The translations under genes and the position numbers were made by a program. From Candidatus Borrarchaeum weybense (GTDB lineage Archaea > Asgardarchaeota > Sifarchaeia > Borrarchaeales > Borrarchaeaceae): a DNA stretch of 64,000 bases. The stretch lies in NCBI GenBank assembly GCA_019057385.1, contig JAHQJS010000007.1, positions 186,001 to 250,000 on the forward strand, given 5' to 3'. This document shows positions 8,620 through 16,990 of the stretch, one piece after another; position 1 is the stretch's first letter, and each line of letters begins with the position of its first letter. The notes below the pieces were generated by a model. That model was not told the DNA's origin. It saw only the letters and a list, made by a program, of their open reading frames with translations, and did not search any database.

Positions 8620-9880
8620 GATTTTTCCCACCTTAGAACAGGAAGAGGTACTCTGGGTACTCTCAGAGAAATGCAGACTTATCTATAATTTCGCGCTTGC
8701 TGAAAGAAGAAATGCTTATAAAAATGGTGTCAAGGGAGTAACCTATCGCAAGCAACAAAACGACCTACCAACAATCAAGGAACAATACCCAGAGTATAAA
8801 TGGGTTTATTCTAAAGTATTGCAATATGTTCTAAAAACGCTTAACGCTGATTATAAATCATTCTTTGCTCTTCGGAAAAATGGGTATCAAGACGCACAAC
8901 TGCCCAAGTTCAAGGGTACACAGTACTTTACCACAATGGTTTACAATCAATCGGGGTTCAAGGTTGAAAAACGGAAAGTGGCCGTATCTCATTTTTATAA
9001 TGATATTCCTTTGGAGTTTGTTGTTCCAGAAAAGTTCTCGTTCATTGAAGATACATGCATCAAACAAGTCTCTATTTTCAGCAAAGATGAGAGATATTTT
9101 GTCGCGATAACCTATGAGGTTGAAGACCCCTCCTATATTGATAACGGTCGGTATCAAGCGATTGACCTCGGTATCACTAACATAGTAACCGCTGTAAATA
9201 CTACTGGAAAGTTCTTAGTGGTGAAAAATAAGCGACCAGATAAGTATTGGCATCCGAGAATCATAAAACTGCAAGCAAGACGAGATAAGTGCATAAAATG
9301 CAGTAATAGATGGAAACATTTTGATAGAATTGTGAAACACTATCAGAAGAAATGCGCAGATCAAACAAAGGATTTCCAGCATAAACTCAGCAAGAAGTTA
9401 GTGGAAAATACCAAAGCACACACCATCATTGTGGGCGATCTTAAAGTTAAAAGTATGGCACACTCAACTAAAGTACCAAAGCACATGAGAAAAGGTCTGA
9501 ATAGAGCTACCCAAAATACTGGATCATTGGGACGGTTCGTACATTTTCTAACCTACAAAGCTAAGAGAGTAGGTAAAAGCACAATAGAATTTGACGAACG
9601 AAATACCTCCAAAGAGTGTTATGTTTGTGGAAAACTCCATGATATGCCGATTTGGAAGCGAATTATGAATTGTGAGTGTGGTAACGTGATAACTAGGGAT
9701 AAAAATAGTTGTGTGGTGCTCATGAAACGTTACCTATCACAGAATGCCAAGTGGACGGGCTATCAAGAATTTCTTGATAATCTGCGATACACAGCCAAAG
9801 GTAAAACGAGAGTACCCAGTCCGAAATTCGGATATGGTTTGGAGGACTCGCAGGAAGCCCCATCCTTCAGGGTGGGGTAG
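8597..9880 (+). CDS. tnpB: TnpB RNA-guided nuclease-family protein, catalytic Glu replaced
   Basis: The protein has 427 residues. The N-terminal oligonucleotide-binding region is followed by a RuvC-like nuclease with D190 (AIDLGITN), a zinc finger with C341/C344 and C359/C361, and a third acidic residue D368 (TRDKNS). Active TnpB proteins usually have Glu in the second RuvC motif (xxVEDL); here the motif is IIVGDL, with G280. TnpB uses an omega-RNA from the element's 3' end to cut empty donor sites and so retain the element. This copy may be inactive, or may use a displaced acidic residue such as D281. The stop codon lies just after the right-end hairpin. Confidence 0.92.
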   Translation: MQLTQQIRIFPTLEQEEVLWVLSEKCRLIYNFALAERRNAYKNGVKGVTYRKQQNDLPTIKEQYPEYKWVYSKVLQYVLKTLNADYKSFFALRKNGYQDAQLPKFKGTQYFTTMVYNQSGFKVEKRKVAVSHFYNDIPLEFVVPEKFSFIEDTCIKQVSIFSKDERYFVAITYEVEDPSYIDNGRYQAIDLGITNIVTAVNTTGKFLVVKNKRPDKYWHPRIIKLQARRDKCIKCSNRWKHFDRIVKHYQKKCADQTKDFQHKLSKKLVENTKAHTIIVGDLKVKSMAHSTKVPKHMRKGLNRATQNTGSLGRFVHFLTYKAKRVGKSTIEFDERNTSKECYVCGKLHDMPIWKRIMNCECGNVITRDKNSCVVLMKRYLSQNAKWTGYQEFLDNLRYTAKGKTRVPSPKFGYGLEDSQEAPSFRVG

Positions 9881-9885
9881 TTCAC
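9760..9885 (+). ncRNA. Putative omega-RNA 3' region overlapping the tnpB end
   Basis: In IS605 elements the guide RNA comes from the 3' end of tnpB and the right end, with the guide in the flanking DNA. Here the final 100 or so bases hold the right-end hairpin CCCCATCC-TTCA-GGGTGGGG (9858-9877) and the conserved GGAGGAC...GAAGCC lead-in. That lead-in is also found in the degenerate element at 50.3 kb. The 5' limit is a guess. Confidence 0.4.
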
Positions 9886-9895
9886 ATAGACTTGG
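9886..9895 (+). repeat. Right copy of a 10-base direct repeat flanking the IS
   Basis: ATAGACTTGG here is identical to 8107-8116 at the left edge. IS200/IS605 insertion does not normally duplicate its target, so this may be chance, a target preference, or a relic of an earlier event. Confidence 0.5.
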
Positions 9896-10078
9896 ATTAT
9901 AGAGTAGATATCTGAGAACGATGGATAGAAATAACGGTATCCTTTTATGAAAAACTAGAAGTATGAACATCGAACTAGTTCAAAAGAAAATATGATTTCA
10001 ATAAAGATGGGGCATTTACTAATAAGATATGCAACTTTAAAGTAATATTACGGATTTAAATAATTGGTGATGATTTTA

Positions 10079-11056
10079 ATGGATGTTGAGAAAGCAAAAT
10101 TAGTTGAAATGTATCGAAAACTCTTAGAACTTAGAAAATTCGAAGAGAAATGTTGGGATTTGTTCTCACAAAACCTGATTCCAGGTACAATTCATTTATA
10201 CTTAGGTCAAGAGGCAGTTGCAGTTGGTGTGTGCAGCAATCTTAATGAAGATGATTATGTGCAGAGCACCCATAGAGGGCATGGGCATTGCCTTGCTAAA
10301 GGTGCTCAAATGGATAAGATGTTTGCAGAGTTGATGGGCAAAGCGACAGGCTATTGTAAAGGAAAAGGAGGCTCTATGCATATTACTGATGCCAATGTAG
10401 GTCTTCTTGGCGCTTGTGGTGTAGTCGGCTCAGGTATTGTAATGGCACCAGGTGCAGGTCTTTCAGCTAAACTGCGGGGGACAAATCAAGTAGTGGTTTG
10501 TTTCTTTGGAGATGGTGCTTCAAACACTGGCAACTTCCACGAAGGAATTAACATTGCTGCCGCTTGGGATCTTCCTGTTGTTTTTGTATGTGAAAATAAC
10601 CTATATGCCATGGGAACTAAACAAACTGATGTAATGAAAGTCAAGAATATCGCAGATAGAGCTTCTGCATATGGTATTCCAGGCGTTATATGTGACGGAA
10701 ATGATGCTGTTGATGTATATAAAAAAGCATATGAAGCAGTAACACGTGCAAGAGAAGGTAAAGGTCCAACTCTCATTGAATGTAAGACATATCGCCATAG
10801 AGGTCATTCACGATTTGATCAGGGAAAATATCGACCAGAAGAGGAAGTAAACGAGTGGCTAAGGATGGATCCTATAATACGTATGAGAGAGCGCTTAACT
10901 TCAATGGGAATTCTTACTGAAGAGGAAGCAGATGTTATTGTAAACGAAGTTGATGAAGAAATAGAAGTGGCCGCTAAATTTGCCATTGAAAGCCCATTTC
11001 CAGATCCAAAAACTGCATTAGAAGATGTCTGGGTTGAGGAGCGTGAGTCAGAATGA
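10079..11056 (+). CDS. 2-oxoacid dehydrogenase E1 component, alpha subunit
   Basis: This is the TPP-dependent decarboxylase subunit of a pyruvate, acetoin or branched-chain 2-oxoacid dehydrogenase complex. The TPP/Mg motif GDGASNTGNFHEG...NN is complete, as is the family sequence YKGKGGSMHI. GGTGA at 10066-10070 lies eight bases before the ATG at 10079, so I chose that over the upstream TTG, GTG and ATG. The stop overlaps the start of the E1beta gene by four bases. The E1alpha-E1beta-E2-LplA order makes one operon. No E3 gene is present. Substrate specificity cannot be read from the sequence; AcoA-like and PdhA-like proteins are equally close by eye. Confidence 0.92.
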   Translation: MDVEKAKLVEMYRKLLELRKFEEKCWDLFSQNLIPGTIHLYLGQEAVAVGVCSNLNEDDYVQSTHRGHGHCLAKGAQMDKMFAELMGKATGYCKGKGGSMHITDANVGLLGACGVVGSGIVMAPGAGLSAKLRGTNQVVVCFFGDGASNTGNFHEGINIAAAWDLPVVFVCENNLYAMGTKQTDVMKVKNIADRASAYGIPGVICDGNDAVDVYKKAYEAVTRAREGKGPTLIECKTYRHRGHSRFDQGKYRPEEEVNEWLRMDPIIRMRERLTSMGILTEEEADVIVNEVDEEIEVAAKFAIESPFPDPKTALEDVWVEERESE

Positions 11057-12036
11057 GAGAAATTATGGCGATTGAAGCATTACGAGAAGCATTTAGAGAA
11101 GAAATGCTAAACGATAAGAGAGTTGTACTTATTGGTGAAGACATTGGTAGTAAATGGCATGGTGCATTCAAAGTCACTCAAGGACTCGCAGATGAATTTG
11201 GAGAAGAAAGAGTAAGAGATACACCCATTTCAGAAGCAGCCATAATTGGCACAGCTGTAGGAGCCGCCATGACGGGTCTTAGACCCGTTGCAGAAATTAT
11301 GTTTGGCGATCTGATAGCACTTGCAATGGATGCTATTTGTAATCAAGCGGCAAAAATTCGATATATGTTTGGAGGACAGGTTAAAGTACCTGTCGTTATA
11401 AGAACACCCTTTGGAGGAGGAAAATCTATAGCGGCTCATCATAGTTCCTCATTTGAAGCTTGGTTTATGCATGCCGCAGGATTAAAGGTTGCAATGCCTT
11501 CGACTCCCTACGATTGTAAAGGGTTGCTAAAAACTGCTATAAGAAATGTAGATGATCCAGTTTGCTTTTTTGAACATAAATTATGTTATTTACTTAAAGG
11601 TCATGTCCCAGAAGAAGAATACTTTATTCCATTTGGCGAAGCTGATGTTAAAAGAGAAGGTGATGATGTAACTATAGTTGCTACATTCTTAATGGTACAT
11701 AAATCACTTAAAGTGGCTGAAGAACTAGCCAAAGAGGGCATTAGCGTTGAAGTCATAGATCCAAGGACATTAGTACCTCTTGATATAGAGACCATTGTAA
11801 ATTCGGTAAAAAAGACAGGACGAGTCGTTATCGTTTCTGAAGACATTAAACGTGCTGGAGTCACAGCAGAAATTGCTTCTCAAATAATGGAAGAAGGAGG
11901 ATTCGATTATCTTGATGCTCCTATCAAACGAGTTGCCTCTTTGAACACACCAATTCCATTTTCACCTACGCTTGAAGATTATGTGATTCCCAATGAGAAA
12001 AGGATCACAAAAGCAGTGAAAGAAGTCCTTGCTTGA
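11053..12036 (+). CDS. 2-oxoacid dehydrogenase E1 component, beta subunit
   Basis: The protein has 327 residues, the standard length for the beta subunit that completes the alpha2-beta2 E1 enzyme. Visible family sequences are IGEDIG near residue 27, RDTPISEAAIIGTAVGAAM, and the C-terminal transketolase domain with DPRTLVPLDIETI. The ATG overlaps the alpha stop (ATGA), which implies translational coupling and equal production of the two subunits. E2 follows after 35 bases with its own purine-rich ribosome site. Confidence 0.93.
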   Translation: MREIMAIEALREAFREEMLNDKRVVLIGEDIGSKWHGAFKVTQGLADEFGEERVRDTPISEAAIIGTAVGAAMTGLRPVAEIMFGDLIALAMDAICNQAAKIRYMFGGQVKVPVVIRTPFGGGKSIAAHHSSSFEAWFMHAAGLKVAMPSTPYDCKGLLKTAIRNVDDPVCFFEHKLCYLLKGHVPEEEYFIPFGEADVKREGDDVTIVATFLMVHKSLKVAEELAKEGISVEVIDPRTLVPLDIETIVNSVKKTGRVVIVSEDIKRAGVTAEIASQIMEEGGFDYLDAPIKRVASLNTPIPFSPTLEDYVIPNEKRITKAVKEVLA

Positions 12037-12071
12037 ATTCCCAAAAGAACTCATCTTAAAGAGGGATTTAA

Positions 12072-13295
12072 ATGGTGACTAAAGTAGTGATTACAAAAAT
12101 GTCAATGGTTATGGAAGAAGCCACAATTGTAGAATGGCTTAAGAATGAAGGCGATACTGTAGAGAAAGGCGAGCCTATTGTTGAAATTTTAACAGAAAAA
12201 GAAACTGTTGAATTAGAAGCACCAGCGTCTGGTGTTTTGTTAAAGATTCTAGCTGAAGAAGCAATGGAACTTCCTGTAGATGCAGTAATTGCATTAATAG
12301 GTGATCCTAATGAACCTCTTCCCGACCTTGAATCACTAGTTACTGCCTTGCCTCAAGAAGCGAGTGTAGTTGAAATAGAATCTGCAACAGAGACGCCTCC
12401 ATCCTTGAAGCCCGAGTTTGCACATCAGGAGGCCATTACATCCACTGACCTCGTTGAAGAATACACAAAACGAATCATTGCATCACCCCGAGCAAAAAAA
12501 TTCGCTACTGAACGTGGAATAGATCTAAATTATATCACAGGTACAGGACCCGGAGGACGCATAGTTGAGCGGGATGTTGAGGCATTTTTGAGCCTAATGG
12601 TTTCAGAAGGACCTAAAATAAAGGAAGAACGGAAATTTTTCGGCATTCAGAAAATGACTGCTAAAAAAGTCACTGAAAGTTATCAGACAATCCCTCAGTT
12701 GACACACGTGATGGAAATAGATGTGACAAACATAATGAACTATCGCACTAAACTTACTGAAGAAAAGGGTATGAAAATTTCTTATACAGCGTTTTTAGTG
12801 AAAGCTGTCGCTGAATCTTTAGTAAAGCATCCTATCCTTAACTCCACCCTTTCTGGAGACATAATTAAGATTTACGAAGATGTCAATATCGGTGTGGCTA
12901 TAGCGACCCAAGATGGGTTAGTAGTTCCTGTCGTCCATAAGGCTAGCACTAAGCCAATTGAATCAATTTCAACTGAAATCAAAAGTCTGATTAAAAAAGC
13001 AAGAGAGAAAAAACTTCGTTCAAATGACTTTATGCAACGTACGTTTACAGTCTCAAATCTAGGAATGTATGGTATTGAGTTTTTCACAGCTATAATAAAT
13101 CCTCCAGAAGCAGCTATTCTAAGCGTTGGAAGAATGGCTGAAAAACCGGTTGTGATTAATGGAGGTATTCATATTCGTTCAATGATGTATCTAAGCCTCA
13201 CCTATGACCATAGAATCATAGATGGTGCACCAGCTGCCGCATTCTTACAAACTTTGCGTGAGTTATTGGAAAACCCTAATGAAGTGGCTTGGTAG
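12072..13295 (+). CDS. 2-oxoacid dehydrogenase E2, dihydrolipoamide acyltransferase
   Basis: Three domains are visible. A single lipoyl domain spans residues 1-78, with the modified lysine at K43 in LTEKETVEL. A peripheral subunit-binding domain lies at about 152-190 (SPRAKKFATERGIDL..GTGPGGRI). The acyltransferase domain ends with the catalytic motif DHRIIDG (H380, D384). E2 forms the complex core and transfers the acyl group from lipoamide to CoA. GAGGGA before the ATG serves as ribosome site. The lipoyl signature is EKET where many family members have DKA. The lipoate ligase gene directly downstream fits this domain. Confidence 0.94.
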   Translation: MVTKVVITKMSMVMEEATIVEWLKNEGDTVEKGEPIVEILTEKETVELEAPASGVLLKILAEEAMELPVDAVIALIGDPNEPLPDLESLVTALPQEASVVEIESATETPPSLKPEFAHQEAITSTDLVEEYTKRIIASPRAKKFATERGIDLNYITGTGPGGRIVERDVEAFLSLMVSEGPKIKEERKFFGIQKMTAKKVTESYQTIPQLTHVMEIDVTNIMNYRTKLTEEKGMKISYTAFLVKAVAESLVKHPILNSTLSGDIIKIYEDVNIGVAIATQDGLVVPVVHKASTKPIESISTEIKSLIKKAREKKLRSNDFMQRTFTVSNLGMYGIEFFTAIINPPEAAILSVGRMAEKPVVINGGIHIRSMMYLSLTYDHRIIDGAPAAAFLQTLRELLENPNEVAW

Positions 13296-13337
13296 TTACG
13301 CAAAATCCTTGCATCTTTTTAATTTTTGGTGAACTTG

Positions 13338-14108
13338 GTGAATGTTCAATGGTGTCTGTTAGATGTAGAGTTCGATGATCCCTTCTTTAACATGGCAGTT
13401 GAAGAAGCAATACTAATTTATGTTGGAAAACAAGTTGTTCCAGGCACAATTCGATTTTGGAGAAATAAGAATGCAGTGTTTATCGGGCGATTCCAATGTG
13501 TTAGTCGCGAAGTTGATTTAGCATTATGCAAAAAAAATGATGTTAAAATTGTCCGAAGATTTACTGGCGGCGGTGCAGTATATCACGATTATGGGAATCT
13601 CAATTATTCGATTTTCTTGCATAAGACTCATCCTTTAATACAAGCTGAAATTCCAGATCTAATAGACTCACAGATATTTGGACATAGTATAATTCTTGGT
13701 TTGAAGAAACTCAATATCGAAGCTAATCTGCTTGCAGAAGGCGCAATTGGTGTAAAAGGCTTAAAAATATCAGGAACTGCTCGTACTCTTAGAAAAGGAG
13801 CTTTTCTGCATCATGGTTCACTACTGGTAAATTCAGATCTAGTTTTTTTACAAAAAGTATTACAAGGTAAACGGATTGATCCTGGTAAGAGATGTCTAGA
13901 CTCCAAAAGGTCTCCAGTAACCTCAATAGAACATGAACTGGGTAAGAAAATGAATATTAAAAAAGTAAAAGAAGCGTTGAAAACTTCATTTGAAGAAGTT
14001 TTCAACATGAAATTAAATCCAAGTCAATTGACAAAAGATGAACTACGTCTTGCTAAGCGCTTATATGATGAGAAATATGCTTCGAATGATTGGACTTTTC
14101 AGCGCTAA
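13338..14108 (+). CDS. lplA: Lipoate-protein ligase A
   Basis: The lipoate ligase/BirA-like catalytic core has the RRFTGGGAVYHD motif (about residues 73-84) and the lipoyl-AMP-binding lysine region GVKGLKISGTA. It attaches lipoate to E2 lysines. GGTGA at 13328-13332 lies five bases before the GTG at 13338, which I take as the start instead of the TTG at 13326. The C-terminal segment ending in YDEKYASNDWTF matches the accessory end of LplA. A position 42 bases after E2 in the same direction makes E2 the natural substrate. Confidence 0.9.
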   Translation: MNVQWCLLDVEFDDPFFNMAVEEAILIYVGKQVVPGTIRFWRNKNAVFIGRFQCVSREVDLALCKKNDVKIVRRFTGGGAVYHDYGNLNYSIFLHKTHPLIQAEIPDLIDSQIFGHSIILGLKKLNIEANLLAEGAIGVKGLKISGTARTLRKGAFLHHGSLLVNSDLVFLQKVLQGKRIDPGKRCLDSKRSPVTSIEHELGKKMNIKKVKEALKTSFEEVFNMKLNPSQLTKDELRLAKRLYDEKYASNDWTFQR

Positions 14109-14183
14109 TGCGAAACCTTTTAAATGCAATATCGTTCACTCATAACGTTATCTTTTAAACTTTGAAGAAACAGAGGTTTCAAT

Positions 14184-15077
14184 ATGAAAGTAAAGCCAGT
14201 TTGCGCTATTTGTCTGCTTGAAAGAGGTTTTAAACAAGCAAAAATGGCAACCGATGACGAAGAGTTGCAAAGAAAAGCAGTAAAGCGATTACTAGAATTT
14301 CTAGCGAAAAACTTTGACTCTAATCACACTCCTCCACAAATTGGCTATTTACGAGATAAAATCGTACTTGAAGCCATTGGTATGGATGATGAAGACATAT
14401 ATTCAAAATTAAAAAAATATTCAAATGAAATTGCATTAGAAATCCTACCAGACGTTCGCAATTGGATTGAAGAAGCTGCTGATTCACAGAAAGAACGCTT
14501 TAGAAGAGCATGTATTATATCAATAGTAGGCAATATTATGGAATTTGATATAAGTGGACACAGTTTTGATTTAAAGGATCTTCCAAAGGTTATCAATGAT
14601 GCAGAAACTGAATTAGTTATTGATGATATCGACAAAGTTTTCCAGATTATCCAAGAAAAGAAAAATATCCTGTTTCTTCCAGATAATGCAGGAGAAATTG
14701 CCTTTGATACTCTTCTGGTAGAGGAGTTCAAAAGGAATGGGTGCCATGTTACGGTTGCAGTGAAAGAGAAGCCTATAATGAACGATGCGACAATGGACGA
14801 CGCTTTGGAAGTTGGAATGGATAACGTGGCTGATAAACTTATGACCACTGGAACAGATCCTGTAACCGCTGGATTAAATATTAATGAAGCTTCGAAAGAG
14901 TTTTTAGAAGAATATAAAAAATCAGAGATAATTATCGCAAAGGGCATGGGACATTTTGAAACATTGACAGAATTTGAGCTTCCTATCCCGTTAGTACATC
15001 TATTAAGAACGAAATGTGAACCGATTGCAAACTCTCTCGGTGTAGCTCGTCACCGTAATGTAGCTAAAATCGCGTAA
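14184..15077 (+). CDS. DUF89 / ARMT1-like metal-dependent phosphatase
   Basis: The protein has 297 residues and the DUF89 signatures LPDNAGEIAFD (metal-binding Asp/Asn region), KEKPIMNDAT and KGMGHFETL, plus N-terminal cysteines in CAICLLERG. The family comprises Mn/Ni-dependent damage-control phosphatases that remove faulty phosphometabolites; archaeal short members of this type are not well characterised. GAGGT lies before the ATG. It follows lplA in the same direction after 75 bases, with a possible promoter between, so it may be independent of the dehydrogenase operon. Confidence 0.85.
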   Translation: MKVKPVCAICLLERGFKQAKMATDDEELQRKAVKRLLEFLAKNFDSNHTPPQIGYLRDKIVLEAIGMDDEDIYSKLKKYSNEIALEILPDVRNWIEEAADSQKERFRRACIISIVGNIMEFDISGHSFDLKDLPKVINDAETELVIDDIDKVFQIIQEKKNILFLPDNAGEIAFDTLLVEEFKRNGCHVTVAVKEKPIMNDATMDDALEVGMDNVADKLMTTGTDPVTAGLNINEASKEFLEEYKKSEIIIAKGMGHFETLTEFELPIPLVHLLRTKCEPIANSLGVARHRNVAKIA

Positions 15078-15081
15078 TATT

Positions 15082-16119
15082 CTAGGGAATTATGGCAATT
15101 TTTATGTTTTCGCCCTTTTGTAGCAACTCTAGCGCATCACTTACCTGATTTAATGGCATTTCTTTTGTGATAAGTGGTTTAACTTTTACTATACCCGATG
15201 AAATTAGATCTAATGCTCTCTTAACGCAGGCTGGCGTATGATGGAATATGCCTTTTATTGTTAAGTCTTCATAATGTATACGGTGAGTATCTACAGAGAT
15301 TTTTGTTCCTGGGGCTGCCCCTCCAAATAATATGGTGGTTCCTGCCTTCCCTGTCATTGCAATTGCATTTTCCCATGTTTGGGGTAAACCGACACATTCT
15401 ATGACGATGTCTGCTCCTCGTCCATCGGTTATTTTCTTGACTTTTCCCACAGGGTCTGTTTTTGCGTTAATTACATGATGGGCGCCGACCTCTAAGGCTT
15501 TTTGAAGCCTATATTCTATTAAATCAATTGCAATAACATTTTTGGCTCCTCTTGCACGTGCTAGCTGTATATGAAGCAACCCAATAGGTCCCGCTCCAAT
15601 AACCACAACGTTATCCGTTAAATTAATGTCTGCGATTTCATTACCGTTAACAACGCATGCAAGTGGTTCTGTGAATGCTGCTTCTTGAAATGAAACATGA
15701 TCTGGTATTTCATACATATTTTGACGTGCAATTCTTTCTGGGATGCGGATATATTCCGCATATGCTCCATCTACACTAAATCCAATTAAAGTCTCATCTA
15801 ATTCTTCACAAAGATTTTGTTTTCCTTTTTTGCAAGAATAGCATTCATTACAGGGAGCTGAATTGGCTGCAACTACACGCATACCTCTTTTAAAATTTCT
15901 GACATTTTTGCCAACTACCTCAATAATACCAGAGAATTCATGGCCAAAGGTCAATGGGGGTTTAACTTTTGGATGACCTCTTTTGTATACTTTAAGGTCT
16001 GTGCCACAAGTCAAGATAGCTTTTGTTTTAACTATAACATCACCTTCATGTTCTAGTACTGGAATATCAACATCTTCTAACTTTATTACGCCTGGTTCAT
16101 AGAACCTTATTGCTTTCAT
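15082..16119 (-). CDS. Zinc-dependent alcohol/polyol dehydrogenase (MDR family)
   Basis: This is a medium-chain dehydrogenase. The catalytic zinc ligands lie in LTCGTD and FGHEFSG, and the structural zinc lobe in CNECYSCKKGKQNLC has four cysteines. The Rossmann glycines are in VVIGAGPIGLLHIQLA. It resembles threonine or sorbitol dehydrogenases and would oxidise a secondary alcohol with NAD(P). The frame extends upstream to 16203, but MKAIRFYEPG at 16119 is the normal family N-terminus, with a weak GTGG site, so I start there. It is convergent with the DUF89 gene, four bases away. Confidence 0.9.
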   Translation of the reverse strand: MKAIRFYEPGVIKLEDVDIPVLEHEGDVIVKTKAILTCGTDLKVYKRGHPKVKPPLTFGHEFSGIIEVVGKNVRNFKRGMRVVAANSAPCNECYSCKKGKQNLCEELDETLIGFSVDGAYAEYIRIPERIARQNMYEIPDHVSFQEAAFTEPLACVVNGNEIADINLTDNVVVIGAGPIGLLHIQLARARGAKNVIAIDLIEYRLQKALEVGAHHVINAKTDPVGKVKKITDGRGADIVIECVGLPQTWENAIAMTGKAGTTILFGGAAPGTKISVDTHRIHYEDLTIKGIFHHTPACVKRALDLISSGIVKVKPLITKEMPLNQVSDALELLQKGENIKIAIIP

Positions 16120-16407
16120 TGTTTTTTCCACAGCCTTCAAGCCTCCATGAAATGCTAGAGCGCTTTTTGTTGAGAAAATTCTTTGCAATTCTTTTAAAAG
16201 CAAATTTTATTGCTGTAAATCTATTATCTAATCAGATAATGTTGTACTAGGACGTATTATGAATATATTTAAAAAACATATGCCTTCGACAACTGTTTTT
16301 TAATCTTTAATAAAATCTACATAATTTAATTTTACAAAAATCCGTGAAGCGATTTTTTCTATTAAGAAAATTTTATGCAATTTAAAATGATTTTTTCAGC
16401 GTTAAAT

Positions 16408-16452
16408 TGTGACAAAACGTATAATGTTTATTTTGAATGTGACAAAACATAT
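16408..16452 (+). promoter_or_regulatory. Two direct repeats TGTGACAAAAC(G/A)TAT, possible operator
   Basis: The 15-base copies at 16408-16422 and 16438-16452 differ at one base and are spaced 30 bases apart, about three DNA turns. They lie between a leftward dehydrogenase gene and a rightward small zinc protein, in a 400-base promoter region. A protein binding both on one face of DNA is a reasonable inference. Confidence 0.45.
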
Positions 16453-16536
16453 TGAGGGGGTTATAAAAGTAATTGAATTTTTTCTTTGGTCAAATACATA
16501 TAATTTGTCGAGGGGATCTTGAGTGGAGGGAAAAAT

Positions 16537-16788
16537 GTGGTTTTTATTCATAAAAAATGTGGTCAAAGCCCCGATCTCATTAAAATTGTTGAAAAACAAA
16601 TTATTAACACTCTCAAAAAACAGCCAAACGGACACTATCGACTTGAAATAGTCTTCAATGAAATATCGGGTCACGAATACATTTGTGACAAATGTAACAC
16701 TACCTTAGATGACGAAGAAATCGTAGAAATACTTAAAGAGATTTATATTCCAGAAGAGCACGAAAATAGCTATACAACAACTACCTAA
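16537..16788 (+). CDS. Small zinc-knuckle protein
   Basis: The protein has about 83 residues. GGAGGG lies about six bases before the GTG at 16537, so I prefer this to the TTG at 16519. HKKCG near the N-terminus and CDKC about 40 residues later could form a single zinc site. The C-terminal half is acidic and helical. The family is not recognised. A strong T-run follows the stop codon. Two direct repeats lie upstream and may control it. Confidence 0.6.
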   Translation: MVFIHKKCGQSPDLIKIVEKQIINTLKKQPNGHYRLEIVFNEISGHEYICDKCNTTLDDEEIVEILKEIYIPEEHENSYTTTT

Positions 16789-16794
16789 TTGACC

Positions 16795-16808
16795 TTTTTT
16801 TCTTTTTT
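16795..16808 (+). terminator. Poly-T terminator
   Basis: Two T-runs separated by one C, directly after the small zinc-protein stop codon, match archaeal intrinsic termination signals. Confidence 0.55.
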
Positions 16809-16990
16809 ACAATAGAAAATCAATGCTAAAAAGAATTGAGCTGTATCCAAAATGATTTTTTTCTTATAAAGAGTAACTACGTCAGTAGTAACGTTTATAA
16901 ATGGATTCACCCCCCCATCGCTTATTACTGCCTATTTATAATCATTTTTGCATCAATAAAAATTATATACCTCAGATGAGGGTATTGTAA

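Larger units (their letters stand above)
8107..9885 (+). mobile_element. IS200/IS605-family element with tnpA and tnpB
   Basis: This is a complete-looking element of about 1.8 kb. The left end carries an imperfect hairpin at about 8123-8143 (CCCTTCC, GAAA loop, GGTGGGG). TnpA and TnpB follow in the same direction, overlapping by 23 bases. The right end has a strong hairpin at 9858-9877 followed by TAGTTCAC. No inverted terminal repeats are present, as expected for single-strand transposition by an HUH enzyme. The exact boundaries cannot be fixed by eye. A 10-base sequence (ATAGACTTGG) occurs at both edges, 8107-8116 and 9886-9895. Confidence 0.85.

Noticed and set aside
14345..14947. Long minus-strand open frame of 200 codons
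   Set aside because: It lies wholly opposite the DUF89 gene, which has clear family motifs; Ser/Ile-rich reading typical of an antisense shadow.
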